Below, piece after piece: positions 1-11,675 of a stretch of DNA of 64,000 nucleotides. How positions within the stretch are numbered: position 1 is the first letter of the stretch; every line of letters starts with the position of its first letter. Under the pieces are notes generated by a model. It was not told where the DNA came from. It did no database searches and was given only the letters and a program-made list of their open reading frames with translations. The DNA comes from Neoarius graeffei (lineage: Eukaryota; Chordata; Actinopteri; Siluriformes; Ariidae). The stretch is taken from the NCBI RefSeq assembly GCF_027579695.1, contig NC_083577.1, forward strand, positions 92,416,516 to 92,480,515, given 5' to 3'. The translations under genes were made by a program, and so were the position numbers.

Positions 1-557
1 GATCACTTTCACCGGTGTCCGCCATTATCGACACCCTGTGGGATTAAGGGTCATTTACAACTGTTATGGATCGATCTTTGTGTAACATTGTTGAAGTAGA
101 TGAAGTACTTTAAAAAATAAAAGTGCAGTGATTTATAACAATTTTTTTTATTCATAGCATAATGGAATGTTTATAGAATATTTGGAATCCAATTGCAATA
201 AATAGAATTAGACCAGAATTAAATTCCGAGCATATAAAAAATTACATGCTTGAAATATTCAGATTTTTCTATTTCATTCAGATTTTTTTTTTACAGTTTG
301 TTGTAAATATCGACCACATATTACAATATCAGTAGACATTTTATATTTTGGCTCGAGGAAAGACATCTGACCTTTGACCTGGATTTTCATGCGGTTACAA
401 TGTCCGTTGCCTGTTGACGTTTATTGGTAAACTAAAAAACTAGATATTAATACAAACAACAATGAATGAATAATAAAATGTGATCTACGAAAATACTTAG
501 AAAGTGGAACAAAAAGATTTTCTGACACAGGTTCAACATTAACAGTTCATTTGTTTT
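1..557. other. AT-rich DNA without recognisable gene
   Basis: No coding frame, RNA gene or repeat unit that I can name. The stretch is AT-rich with short poly-T runs and reads as ordinary intergenic or intronic vertebrate DNA. Confidence 0.5.
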
Positions 558-1860
558 GGCCGAGTGCCGGGACGTCCTCCGGCCTCAAATTAATCTGCTA
601 GAGGTCTTGACGAATGACATCATTCCAACGGGTGTGCGGTCAGCCATGAGGGTGTCTCCATCCCACTGCTGCTAGATCAAACTCGTAAATGTCTCTTGTG
701 GGGTGGGCCGTCTGTGCAGCGCAGGACATGCCTGAGACAATGAACACGGCGCTGTGTGATAGTGTGAAGGCTATTTGGTTAGTTAGTCTTCTGGCAGAGC
801 TCCTCATTGGAGACATGGTTGTACCAATGCACCCTCTCAATGGTCCTGAGGGCACGGGTCTCAAAGCCGAGAACATGGGTGGCCAAGGTTTTGCTGAGAG
901 GTCAGGTCTCAGTGCCGTAGGGCAGCACAGACAAAACCGCAGCATTATAAACCCATAGCCTGGTGTGTTGGGAGATGTCATGTTGATGCCAGAGTGGTCT
1001 CCAAAGACTTCTCATGATGCCTGCCACCAGTCCACATCACCTATTGTTCTGAGTGAGGAGGTTGCCATTGTTGGAAACTTCTGATCCCAGGTAAACAAAT
1101 GATGTGATGAACTCGACATGATCAGTGCCAATGATGATGGGTGGTGGGTCAGGACCATCACCTATATGCATCAGCTTGGTCTTGGACCAGTTGGCACATA
1201 GCCCAAGCCTGGATGCCTCCTTATCGAAAACATGAAGTGCTCCCTTCAATTCTGCCAACGAGCAGCAGAACAACGCTGTGTTATCGGCATAATCCAAGTC
1301 CATCAAGTAGTAGTCTCCGAGCTGGACACCTAGGAAGTGGTTGCAGACAGCAGTAATCAGGTGGTCTATGATGCAGTTGAACAGGGCGGGGGCAGCAAAA
1401 CAGCCCTGACAAACTCTGGTAGCAATTGGGAACCAGTTGGAATCCTGACTGTTGATCCAAGCGCAGCTCTCAGTGCCATTGTAGAGCATTATGAGGAGTG
1501 TGATAAGCTTCGGTGGGAGGGCTGAGGTGTGGAGGATAATCCACATGGTAGGTCGGTCGATGGTATCAAAAGTGGCCTTGAAGTCAATAATGGTGATAAA
1601 AAGATGTTGAGCCTTGTGGAACTTCTCGATTAGGAGCCGTAAAGCAAAGATGTGGTCAGTAGTTGATCAGCCAGGCATGAATCCTGACTGTTGAGGGCAG
1701 CATCTGGATCTGATGGCAGGGAGGGCACAGTCAAGGAGGATTCGGGTGAAGAGTTTGACCGGTATGGAAAGTAAATTGATTCACTGGTGGTTGTTGATTA
1801 TAACATGGTCGCCTTTCCTCTTCCAGAACAGGAGGATAACACTATGCTGCTGGTCGTGAA
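558..1860 (-). pseudogene. Decayed non-LTR retrotransposon reverse transcriptase fragment
   Basis: Read on the minus strand, this block gives the thumb and C-terminal half of a LINE reverse transcriptase scattered over several frames. The best piece (about 1546-1037) carries the catalytic box as DYADNTALF, where DYADDTALF would be expected, followed by LCANWSKTKLM and FVYLGSEVSNNG, the usual order after the YADD box. Farther on (about 981-640) the carboxy end reads RDIYEFDLAAVGWRHPHG. Multiple frameshifts and stops, plus the D-to-N change in the active site, make it dead. The clade (RTE, I or Nimb-like) cannot be settled by eye. No target duplication was found. Confidence 0.75.
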
Positions 1861-1984
1861 CATTAGCAAACTAAAATATCTAGCTTGCTAAGTGCTAATG
1901 AATGAGCTAAAATTCATCACAGATGAACACAGGTGGAATTTAAGTCTGGATTTAAATTCTTATTTTTAATTCTTCTTTTTATTT

Positions 1985-2349
1985 TTCAAGAAGAAACCTT
2001 TATTTGTCACATGCACACTCAAGCACGGTGAAATTCATTCTCTGCATTTAACCCATCTGAAGCAGTGAACACGCACCCAGAGCAGTGGGCAGCCACACTA
2101 CAGCGCCCGGGGAGCAGTTAGGGGTTCGGTACCTCGCTCAAGGGCACCTCAGCCCAAGGCCGCCCCATGTTATCCTAACCTGCATGTCTTTAGACTGTGG
2201 GGGAAACTGGAGCACCCGGAGGAAACCCACGCAGACACGGGGAGAACATGCAAACTCCGCACAGAAAGGCCCTCACCGGCCCCGGGCCTCGAACCCAGAA
2301 CCTTCTTGCTGTGAGGCGACAGTGCTAACCACTACACCACCGTGCCGCA
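1985..2349 (-). repeat. tRNA-derived composite SINE, minus strand
   Basis: The right end holds the inverted tRNA-like head (GTGCTAACCACTACACCACCGTGCCGC) also seen in the six other Mermaid-like SINEs of this window. The middle shares the conserved TGTGGGGGAAAC-GGAGCACCCGGAGG core. The left part (about 1990-2150) differs from the other copies and carries a second tail with GCTCAAGGGCACCTCAGCC, which resembles the tail of the other SINE family here. This may be a composite or a separate subfamily. Any apparent protein in it is a by-product. Confidence 0.75.
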
Positions 2350-2756
2350 AGCAAAAACTTTAACAGCAGCAAAAACTGTTAACATATAATATGAAAACAA
2401 CCAAAATTTTGCTCATCGCTAATATTATCTCACAGCTAGCTAGTTGCAGGTACACTAGCTAGCATCTGTGACCATCTGACACGAGACAGGTTTGAGTCTC
2501 AGGATCTTGATTTGCATCATTATTTATTTAACTGGAGCCAAACCTGTGATTAGCTGGATTTCAGGATCAGTGCTGATTTAAACAGACATTTTCACAGCAA
2601 CAAAACCTGCTAAAATATGATGTTGCCATGACAACCACGATTTCATTTATTTCTAATACTACCAAACATAGTTAGATAGCTTATTAAACTGACTGTGAGT
2701 TAGCTAATGTTTATCACCAGTTATCTTTATTTATTAAAAATGAAGCAGACAAACCT
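2350..2756. other. Unannotated spacer
   Basis: AT-rich sequence between two SINEs. I see no gene or named repeat in it. Confidence 0.4.
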
Positions 2757-3137
2757 GGGGGCGGCACAGTGGTGTAGCGGTTAGCGCTGTCGCCTCACAG
2801 CAAGAAGGTCCTGGGTTCGAGCCCCGTGGCCGGCGAGGGCCTTTCTGTGTGGAGTTTGCATGTTCTCCCCGTGTCCGCGTGGGTTTCCTCCGGGTGCTCC
2901 GGTTTCCCCCACAGTCCAAAGACATGCAGGTTAGGTTAACTGGTGACTCTAAATTGAGCGTAGGTGTGAATGTGAGTGTGAATGGTTGTCTGTGTCTATG
3001 TGTCAGCCCTGTGATGACCTGGCGACTTGTCCAGGGTGAACCCCGCCTTTCGCCCGTGGTCAGCTGGGATAGGATCCAGCTTGCCTGCGACCCTGTAGAA
3101 CAGGATAAAGCGGCTACAGATAATGAGATGAGATCCA
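2757..3137 (+). repeat. Mermaid/DANA-like tRNA SINE, full length
   Basis: The 5' head GGCGGCACAGTGGTGTAGCG begins a tRNA-related region with an A-box-like TGGTGTAGCGGTTAGC and a B-box GGTTCGAGCCC. The shared core GTTTGCATGTTCTCCCCGTG and a long 3' part ending in GATAATGAGATGAGAT follow. Six related copies occur in the window. I recognise it as the fish DANA/Mermaid type; the exact family name is not certain. Confidence 0.85.
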
Positions 3138-3244
3138 GCTAGCTTGATTTAGCATGCACTTGAATTTCTGTGGCTAAATGTTTCAAGGTAGTATGTTGCC
3201 ATTGTTTAATAATTTGCATACTGGGTGTGTGTTTAGTGACATCA

Positions 3245-4262
3245 CTAATCAAGGCCATAAGTGGCCCTGCCCCCCCCCAAAAAAAAAAAAATCAGTCTTA
3301 TACTAACCGATAGAGCCGAAACACTCATCTGTGTATTTAAAATCATCACTCTGAAATATTTTAACTGTTTAGAAAATCATGTTCATGTTCATGGTAATGT
3401 CAAAGAGACAGAACACACACACACACTGTAGATACACTTCTATTCTATTTGCAACCATGTGTGTGTGTGTGTGTGTTTAATGTGCGTGGACACCTCTTTA
3501 CAGCAGGGTATTTTGGACTGTGGAAAACACACACTTCAGCTTGAGCAATTACAGGAGTGGCTGGGCCACACAGCCCTGGTCTAGGCCTGACAGCTTCTCT
3601 CTATACCCCCCCACCCCACCCCACACACACACACACACGCATACACACATACACATACACACATACACCACCCCGGCTGCGGAATTGAAGACGCCCACGC
3701 TTGTCCGCGCCCAGATCTCTCCATCTGACACAGCTGCCAGAGATGGAGCGCTATTCAGCAGCCAAGACCTCCCCCTCCCCGACACTACGCCCACACACAC
3801 ACACACACAGCTCAGTGCTCTCCTCCCGGCAGGGTGCAAGTGTGTACAAGTGTGGGAGAGAGAGAGAGAGAGAGAAATGAGGGTTGGTGAGAAGGAAGTG
3901 TGTATAAGAGCCTGAGACAGAAAAGTTTTATGCATGCAACTTTTATGACTGTGTGTGTGTTCAGGTTCAGCTACAAGAGGCAGAAAGAAGGCATAACCTG
4001 TAAAGGGATTACTGACATTTAGGCTTGAGCTGTGACTATGTGTTATTGCATGTGGAAATTTGTGTGTGCGTATGTGTGTGTGTGTGTGTGTGTGTGCTGA
4101 CTCGCAAGGGTGCGGGTGTACATGTCTTTTGTGTATCTACGCAAGAGTGTGTGGGCAGGTATTTACGCATTAAGTGTATTTCTGCGAGTGTGTGTTTAGG
4201 TGTGTGTGGGCGGTTGAGCTGCTCACATCTGTGTTTTTTTTTTCGTGCTCATTAAAGTGAGA

Positions 4263-4295
<33 letters not shown>

Positions 4296-4570
4296 CTGAG
4301 TTCTTGCGCCAGGGTGTGTTCATTCTCTCTCTCTCTCTCTGTGTATGTGTGTGTATGAAGGGAGGGTATCTGGCATCTAAAGATAGCTGATTTGGCTCAG
4401 TGTGTTTTTAGCTTTCCCAGCTTTCCTTCTCATGACTTCAGTGTAAAGGTTAAAAAGTTGCCCTGAAAACAAAAATGTAATATTTTTATAAATTGCTCAC
4501 TCCATTATGGATGGATGGATAATTCTGGATATACACTCTTCGAAAGAAAGAAAGAAAGAAAGAAAATGTT
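3245..4570. repeat. Microsatellite cluster
   Basis: Many simple repeats fall within 1.3 kb: CA tracts at about 3411-3427, 3622-3665 and 3791-3810, GT tracts at about 3458-3476, 4066-4097 and 4264-4294, GA at about 3853-3876, CT at about 4325-4341, and GAAA at about 4540-4564. There is also a C8A12-like homopolymer junction near 3271. The frames open through these tracts are low-complexity artefacts. Confidence 0.9.
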
Positions 4571-4603
4571 AAATCTAGAACCTCTATGCCGTAGGTGCTA
4601 AAG

Positions 4604-4720
4604 AAGGCAACTGGACTTGCTTGAAATTCTTGAAGATGTTTCACCTCTCATCTGAAAGGTTTCTTCAGTTCTGTCTGACTAGTGGGGAGTTCCAGGTATT
4701 TATCCTCTATTTATCCGCAA
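4604..4720 (-). repeat. Penelope-like element terminal repeat, inverted copy
   Basis: This segment (CTTGAAATTCTTGAAGATGT, then the motif around ATCTGAAAGG and the run to ATTTATCCTC) is the reverse complement of the block at about 6408-6530 and of 30537-30660. It flanks the GIY-YIG remnant on its left, so the element here is bounded by inverted terminal repeats. Penelope-like elements are known to carry terminal repeats in direct or inverted arrangement. Confidence 0.6.
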
Positions 4721-4748
4721 GAACATTGTCACTCCCTACATTTCTGGA

Positions 4749-5302
4749 CTATCTGAGAAACTCAGGAGGATCTTCTACAAACACAACGTCCCTGTACACA
4801 TCAGACCCAGTAACACTCTGAGGCAGAAACTGGTCCACCCTGAGGACAGAATACCCAGAGACAAACAGGACAACAGAGTGTACGCAATTCAGTGCAGTGA
4901 GGGATGCACGGACCTGTACATTGGGGAAACGAAACAACCGCTTCACAGGCACATGGCTCAACACAGGAGAGCCAGTCCCTCAGGCCAGGACTCTGCAGTC
5001 TATCTTCATCTCAATAACAAAGGACACTCATTTCAGGACTGTAGTGTATTCTAGCCAGAGAAGACTGGTGGTTTGAAAGAGGAGTAAAAGAAGCCATCTT
5101 CATCAACCTGAAACGACCACCACTGAACAGAAGAGGTGGTCTGAGACACCACTCATCAGCCACCTACAATGCAGTCCTTGGCACACTTCCCAGAAAACTG
5201 AATACACATCCACACCAAGACTCAGCCAACTTCAATGAGTCACATGATGGCAGAGAGAGCCAGCGACCCACAGATTACTCTAATGACCCTCTAGGCTGCT
5301 AA
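4749..5302 (+). pseudogene. Penelope-like retroelement, GIY-YIG endonuclease end
   Basis: The + strand frame from 4749 gives a conserved stretch with LRRIFYKHNVPV, then NRVYAIQCSEGCTDLYIGET and HRHMAQHRRA, the signature of the GIY-YIG endonuclease domain (here LYIG) at the C-terminus of Penelope/Neptune-type elements. The frame ends at TAG 5052-5054, and the rest of the domain (REDWWFERGVKEAIF, then RRGGLRHHSSATYNAVLG) continues in another frame from 5057 to a TAA at 5300-5302. The reverse transcriptase part is absent. The element is a 3' fragment broken by a frameshift, and its tail is separated by a MITE insertion at 5353-6352. Confidence 0.8.
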
Positions 5303-5352
5303 CACCGTTCACACCCGGCCTCCAGTGACCCTAACATCTACAGGATGACTGA

Positions 5353-5694
5353 GGCCCTGTCCACACGGCAACGGATTCAGGTGACTCCGATACAATTGCT
5401 TATCATTTAGGCCTGGCGTCCACACGGCACCGGCGTTTTGGGTGCCCAAAACGCAATCTTTTTGAGAACGGGTTCCAGAGTAGAAAGATCTGGCAACGTT
5501 GCTGTTGCGAAGTCGTCTGGATGAGTAGAACGGATTTGTTTACGATGACGTCACAACCACATGACTGTGAGTGCTTCACGCCGGGTAGAAGTGTAACGAA
5601 CTCGATGCGAGTTGTCAACAAATCCTATAACTTGGTTCATGAGACGCGCTTACAAAATATTTTCACTGTGAATATTTATTGTGTAATGGTGCAA

Positions 5695-5732
<38 letters not shown>

Positions 5733-6352
5733 GCCCTTAGGGCAGAGTCAATCCCGCCAGCAAAAATAGGGAAAGAAAGGAGCGATCTCACCTCTTCAGA
5801 TGTTGGTTTAAGTCCTACAATACATTCCTCAAAAAGGGCGTAGAACAACAAATTAATCCATCAACGTGTAGCATTCAATTTATTCCGGACCATTAAAGAC
5901 GCCGCCTTCCGCGTAGAATCATACGTCATCCTCACCGCCATATTGGATAGGTCAAAGCGGAGAATAAAGATTAGCTGCGTTTAACTTTACCAACAGGTTT
6001 ACCGTCCAAACGAGATCACATGGGATTACCTTTCACAGGTGAGACTGGAAAAATACTTTTCATTGTATTTGGTCATTATAATATAATTTTACGAACAGAT
6101 TTTTCTGACTTTGTGGCTAATATGAAGTCTCGCGCATAATAGTTTATGCGCATGCGTCCTTACTTCTTCTATTGTTCTGGTGTCTCCGAAGAGACCGTCT
6201 TACAGCGCCCCTAGAGGTGTGTCATGTGTATTGCATCGTTTTCAGCAAGCGTTGTGTTGCCATATGGACCTGATATTTTACTGATCGTTGCCCATTTGGA
6301 CGCGATATTTTTTTAAATAACATCTCGTTGCCGTTGTCGTGTGGATGTAGCC
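5353..6352. mobile_element. PIF/Harbinger-like MITE, copy 1
   Basis: The element starts GGCCCTGTCCACACGGCAACG and ends with the imperfect complement CGTTGCCGTTGTCGTGTGGA then TGTAGCC. A second copy at 51948-53148 has the same ends and is flanked by a 3-bp TTA duplication, the size expected of PIF/Harbinger. Copy 1 itself shows no clear duplication. It contains a (GA)n tract at about 5698-5730 and no transposase. It separates the two halves of the Penelope-like remnant, so it is younger than that element. Confidence 0.65.
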
Positions 6353-6407
6353 TATGTGGGTCAACGACCCATGTAACCTCAACGACTCCTTAGGGTTGCT
6401 TTTGATC

Positions 6408-6575
6408 CATGAGAGGATAAATACCTGGAACTCTGCATTAGTCAGACAGAACTGAAGAAGCTTTTCAGATGAGAGGTGAAATGTCTTCAAGAATTTCAAG
6501 CAAGTCCAGTTGCTCTCTTTAGCACTGACGGTTTATGATGACCTGGATGACTGAGAACCTTCACAGACATAGAAC
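6408..6575 (+). repeat. Penelope-like element terminal repeat
   Basis: ATGAGAGGATAAATACCTGG, then TCAGACAGAACTGAAGAAGC and TCAAGCAAGTCCAGTTGCTC, match the block at 30537-30706 in the same orientation and the reverse complement of 4604-4720. Together with 4604-5302 it forms one remnant with inverted terminal repeats. Confidence 0.6.
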
Positions 6576-7099
6576 AATAGACACAAACGTGCATTCTCTC
6601 ATAGGTTTGTCCCTTTGGAGAATATCCTAGAGCTATAATTCTACGTAACTTACTGCACTGACTCGTTATTGTAATAAGACAAAATGGTTGATAGAGATCA
6701 TGTCTATGACTCCGCCTTAATCGTGTGCTGTGATTGGTCAACATTCATTCAGGTGCACTTTCTTTCTGTGGTGGAACAAATGGGCTGGATGCTTGGAAAG
6801 TTCTGGAAAATCATGAGTCGGGCGTGGCACTGGTAAATCATATAAATTTGGGCACACTGTAAAAAAAAATAGTTGAGAATACTTGAAATTTCAAGGCAAC
6901 CGTCTGCATTAAGAATTTTATGTTTTGCCAATGATGTGCCCATGATAATCCAAACTATGATAAAACTGTTATCTTTATTAAGAATTCTTAATTAAGTCAA
7001 TTTTCAATTCCTCATTCTGCCAACATAGATTTCTCTTTTTGCTGAACAGTGGCATTCACAGTAGTGCAAAAAGGCAATTGAGGTTATCACAATTTTTTT

Positions 7100-7242
7100 T
7101 TAGATTTTTTTGGTGCTTTTTTTAACCTCTATTTGGACAGTGGAGAGACAGGGAGACATCGGGAAATGACCTCGGGTCGGAACCGAACCCGGGTCCCCGG
7201 ATTTATGGTATGGCGCCTTATCTACCTGAGCCACGACGCCCC
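7100..7242 (-). repeat. tRNA-derived SINE in the left palindrome arm
   Basis: On the minus strand it begins GGGGCGTCGTGGCTCAGGTA (A-box TGGCTCAGGTAG) and contains the B-box-like GGTTCGGTTCCGACC, then a short body with GACAGGGAGACATCGGG. It belongs to a different SINE family from the Mermaid-like copies. Confidence 0.65.
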
Positions 7243-7349
7243 TGAGGTTATCGCCATTTATGATTAAACTATACATGCCTTTTTTCATTGTTCTACACAA
7301 TTACAAAACTTCAATATTGAAATAAAGTTTTTAAAACCCATGTCATGGG

Positions 7350-7495
7350 TATGGCGTTGTGGCTCAGGTGGATAAGGCGCCATACCATAAACCCGGGGAC
7401 CTGGGTTCGATTCCGACCCGAGGTCATTTCCCGTCCCTCTCTCCTGCTCATTTCCTGTCTCTACACTGTCCTATCCAAATAAAGGTAAAAAAAGC
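7350..7495 (+). repeat. tRNA-derived SINE in the right palindrome arm
   Basis: TGGCGTTGTGGCTCAGGTGG, then GATAAGGCGCCATACC and the B-box GGTTCGATTCC, mirror the copy at 7100-7242. The two differ at several sites (for example GTCGTGG against GTTGTGG), so the palindrome is not freshly formed. Confidence 0.65.
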
Positions 7496-7745
7496 CCCCC
7501 AAAAAAGTCTGATAACCTCAATTGCCTTTTTGCACTACTGTGAATGCCACTGTTCAGCAAAAAGAGAAATCTATGTTGGCAGAATGAGGAATTGAAAATT
7601 GACTTAATTAAGAATTCTTAATAAAGATAACAGTTTTATCATAGTTTGGATTATCATGGGCACATCGTTGGCAAAACATAAAATTCTTAGTGCAGACTGT
7701 TGCCTTGAAATTTCAAGTATTCTCAACTATTCTTTTTTTACAGTG

Positions 7746-8499
7746 CATGGCACTGGTTAAATAAATAAACTAGCTGGAACACTGTCTATAGCGTGAAAAG
7801 TTTGTGATCAGAAGTTTTCACGAGATATTTTCAGGTTATTACGACACACAAACATCACGTTATAGCATGATGCTATTTAATCTTACACATACTTCTGAGA
7901 GTATCGTCCAGCGTGCTCGATAATCTCACCACATCTCAACCCAGGCATCAGCAGAACTTAATCAAATCATGTAAATGAGCCATAATTCCTCAGTTTATCC
8001 GTTTCACCTTATAGCCCAACAATATAAATTATCACTATGTCATAATCACGTTAGAACAAGAGATCACGGTACAATGGTTTCAACCACCACTATACACACA
8101 CACACACACACACACAGCTATGGAAAAAAATTAAGAGTCCACTTCAGTTGTTTCTTAAATCAGCATCTCTATGTCTGGCAGCCATTTCATTCCAGTGTCT
8201 GTGCTGGAATTCCAACACAAGCACACCTCACTTTACTTAATGAGGTACTGATGAGGTGATCACCTGGACCAGATCTTGTTTAATTAATGAAAAGTATAAA
8301 AACACTGCTGTGGTCATCACTATCCTCTTGCAATAGGACCAGTTTGGATGGCAAAACCAGTGCTAGTAGGACCTTAAATTTAATTGGAATACAAAAATAT
8401 CTATTCATCATCACAAAAGAGTTAAAAAGAAAAGTTTTGAGTGAGAAAAAAGGAGGGTTCAAGTCTGGCTTTACTGACAGACACAAGGTAAACCACCAC
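7746..8499. other. Unannotated DNA with a short CA tract
   Basis: Apart from (CA)n at about 8094-8116 I see no supported feature. Confidence 0.4.
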
Positions 8500-8634
8500 T
8501 CTTGCCAGAGCAGTTGGGGATTCAGTGCCTTGCTCAAGGGCACTTGAGCCAATCCTGCTGGCTCAGGGAATCAAACCAGTGACCTTTTGGTCCCAAAACT
8601 GCTTCTCTAACCATTTGGCCATGGCTTCCCCTAG
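8500..8634 (-). repeat. tRNA-SINE of the GGGGAAGCCATGGCC family, minus strand
   Basis: The right end is the reverse complement of a tRNA-like head (GGGGAAGCCATGGCCAAATG). A B-box-like GGTTTGATTCC and the tail CCCTTGAGCAAGGCACTGAA follow. Related copies lie at 15938-16115 and, split by a Tc1 element, at 24872-24919 plus 26536-26676. This copy is truncated at the tail end. Confidence 0.7.
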
Positions 8635-8639
8635 TTAAT

Positions 8640-10838
8640 CAGGGTTATTTCACCAAATATTGATTTCTGAACTCATCCTCAGTTCAAACATTAGTCTTGT
8701 GTTGTTTAAAATTGAATATGATCTTGATTTCTTATTCAAGGTCTGAAAACACTTGATCTTTTTTGCTATTTTGACCAGTTGTCATTTTCTGTAATTAAAT
8801 GCTCTAAGTGACTATTTTTATGTGGAATTTGGGGGAAATGTTGTCAGTAGTTTATGGAATAATAATAAAAAAAATTTCATGCTCCTCAAACACAAACCTA
8901 AAAATACTAAAACCAGAGAAACTGATCATTTTGCAGTGGTCTGTTCATTTTTTTTCCAGAGCTGTATAAAACTTCTTTGTGGGTGGGACTACCTATGAGC
9001 TCAGATTTTGATGTCACTAAACAGACACCACAGATTTCCACCAATCACCTGACTGCTAGGCTTGCTGGATCGCGCACTGACGTAATGACCTTCATATTAA
9101 TGATGAATGAAACCTGTGGTTGCTTTGGTGTTCAATGAGAAAATGACATCAAAAGTCAGATCCTTTTGAAATTTGCATATTCACAGGTAAAAGTTGTACA
9201 GGCACCAGTTTTTGTTGTTTCTTCAGCCTTACCAGCAATATTTTGGGCTCCTGAGTGGTGCGACAGAAATGTGTTCACTTCATCCTGAGATCGCGAGCTG
9301 GAATTCTGAGGATGCTGGAGCTCAGGAGAGCGTTCCTCTCTCTCCCTGTCAGTTACAGTGATCTTCACCAATCATGGCGTCTGTGAGCTCATGCATGTGG
9401 AAGTGGGCGGATAGCGCTTTCCTCCGAGTGTGTGCAGCACAGAGGAAGCATGCAACGACCTTCACCCTCCCTGATTGGGAACAGTCATGTGATAGGAGAC
9501 ATCTACCTCAGCCATGACTAAACTAGGGAGAAAAAATATTTTTTTGCTCAAAATCTTTTGATAAATTATTATATGAAACAATATACATTTTGTGTGTGTG
9601 TGTGTGCAATGGGTTGGTCAGTGCTGTTCTGTGGACTTTTGGAGGACATGTCCACAGAACGAGAACTCAAAAACGTAAACAGGACACTGACTTCCTGTAC
9701 TTGATGGTAAATGTTGAGAGAGAAAGAGAGAAAGAGAGAACTGGTCCAAGGCTTTTCTAAAAACTAAGGCTCGTGTGGGTGGTGGGGTGGAGAGACATGA
9801 CCCTAGGTCACCACACACACTACAAATGTTTAGCACAAATGTTCACACAGTGTACAGATGATGTGTGGTAATGACACACACACACCACAAACAGGAAATG
9901 CTCACACAACTCAAGAAAACACATTTTCTCCAGTTGTACAAAAAGCGGAATGAGATTGAACTTTCGCGTCCTGATACTCGCCGACCTATTTACGATAATC
10001 ACACCATAAACATGGCTGCTATGTTTCTCACTCATATTTGATGAACAGAATTATGGGAAATACACACATTTATCCTTCACCTAAACGTGGGTACAGGGAC
10101 AGAGTGACTGTACTGTCTGCTGAATATTGTGATATATCGAGTAACTGATTATTGTCACACACCTGAGCTTGAGGTTTGTGTTGAAGAAAATAAATCTAAA
10201 TCTAAAATAACGAGCAATGACTTGAATCCGTTGTGCCGTCATGTGCTGAAGATGAAATGCTAGCGTCATGGTGAATGGGGCGGAGCTAACAGTGTTGTTC
10301 GCTGGCGATTGGCTCCACACCTCACCTCACATAATGTGTAACACCATGGTCGAGTTGTAAAATAAAACCGGGGGGATGGTGAAATGTTTAGTCGCGTGTC
10401 GACCCATCGGTCGGTCCGTCGGTGGGAAACTGGTTTGCTTTTAGGAGGGTTTGCACACAACGTCGGTCTGTGGACCTTGTTCATTTACCAGACATACAGT
10501 ATTTTGTGCTGATAAAGTGTGTAGTACACACTGTGTACCCTTTTTATTGTTGTAAAAAACATAATACACTGGTATTTTACTGTAAAACATGCACAGTGTG
10601 GATGTCGTGTGTCATATTTAGTCAGTCTCCTGGCTGACATACCGGCCACATTCTCCATATTAGGGTGAAATGCAGATGACAAATTTGAAGTGTAACTTCA
10701 TAGTCATGGTAGGCTCCTTTTAAATCGTTTGGTAAATAATTTATTAAAACCTCAGCAGGCAATGTAAATGAACAACTGAATCTTTTCATATCAAGTCAAT
10801 AGAATTTTTATTCAAAGCTGAACATTGGGAACATTGAA
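8640..10838. other. Unannotated DNA
   Basis: I find no gene I can support. Short microsatellites occur (GT near 9590, GA near 9717). Short open frames here lack family motifs. Confidence 0.4.
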
Positions 10839-11003
10839 TTAAATACAGAGGTAGGCAGGGAACCAATAAGCTAAAACAAGCAAGAGTAAATTGTAAATCT
10901 TCAGCTCTTCAGCTGTTGGTTCTCCTGCTTGCTCCTGTATTGTCTCACACTCCGGGTCCTCCAGCTCCTGCCGCACTGTGCTGCAGTTGCTGCTGACTGT
11001 CAT
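10839..11003 (-). CDS. Possible terminal coding exon, unknown
   Basis: On the minus strand a good acceptor (CTCTTTATTCCAG) precedes an in-frame ATG. The 54-codon frame that follows starts MTVSSNCSTVRQELEDPEC, is rich in acidic residues, and ends in a hydrophobic stretch before TAA at 10839-10841. I do not recognise it. It could be the last exon of a decayed transposon gene whose start lies near 12030 (ATGGCCAAGCGGAGTGGATAG, interrupted at once by a stop), or chance. The call rests only on the acceptor and composition. Confidence 0.2.
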   Translation of the reverse strand: MTVSSNCSTVRQELEDPECETIQEQAGEPTAEELKIYNLLLLVLAYWFPAYLCI

Positions 11004-11410
11004 CTGGAATAAAGAGCAGTGGATAAGATAATTTAATTAAATATAATTATAATGTTATTTCTGATTTATTTATTATCTGAACGAGGATTTGAGCTCTGAA
11101 AAATGACCGGATTCTTTCTGTAACGTTGATTCCCGCTGTTATCTAGGTCACGTGACACTTTAACGTTGACGGTTACCAAGGAGCTGCCTTGGATACTTTG
11201 ATACTTTGCTTCGATACATAGCAGCACTTTGATACACACTGGATACAAGCTAGCAAAATGAGTTAAAAGCAGGCATGTTTGGAAAGAAAGAAAAAGAAAG
11301 CTGCATTTTAGCAGACACTTTGTCGAGTCCTACACCAATCCTGCTCTGCCTTACATGTTGTGACCGGCTCTCTAATGAGGCAATGAAGCCTTCAAAACTG
11401 CTAGTGTCGT

Positions 11411-11675
11411 TTATTTAATGCATTTATTTAAAAGCGCCTTTCAAAACACTCAAGGACACTATACAAACAGTAAAAACAAGAATAAAAACAACAGTAAAAA
11501 CAATAAAACAAAACACAATAAAAGCACAGAGAAAGTAAACAGTGAATATAAAGATGGTAAAAGTCATAGTGAAGATGCTAACTGAAACAAGTGAGTTTTC
11601 AGTCTGGATTTGAATAGAGGTAGAGAGTCGATATTACATATGTCGTGGGGGAGTGAATTCCAGAGTTGGTTTTAT
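11411..11675 (-). repeat. LINE 3'-end fragment
   Basis: On the minus strand this gives the typical end of an L2/Rex1-like LINE: an eroded coding end (TGGAATTCACTCCCCCACGA, then TCAAATCCAGACTGAAAACTC) followed by an A/T-rich untranslated tail. The polymerase is absent. Clade assignment is tentative. Confidence 0.4.

Larger units (their letters stand above)
6855..7745. repeat. 891-bp palindromic element with SINE-bearing arms
   Basis: The left end CACTGTAAAAAAAAATAG is mirrored by the right end TTTTTTTACAGTG. The homology then runs inward on both sides through long unique sequence (for example CAAGGCAACCGTCTGCATTA against TGCAGACTGTTGCCTTG) and through an inverted pair of SINE-like segments. 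The arms are about 390-400 bp, and the central spacer (7244-7348) is unpaired. CACTG termini recall EnSpm/CACTA-type transposons, but I see no clean 3-bp target duplication (GCA versus CAT). Either a foldback transposon or an inverted duplication would fit. Confidence 0.75.

Noticed and set aside
7207..7385. Paired tRNA genes
   Set aside because: A- and B-box-like motifs are present, but the sequences lack a full cloverleaf by eye and continue into SINE bodies inside a palindrome.
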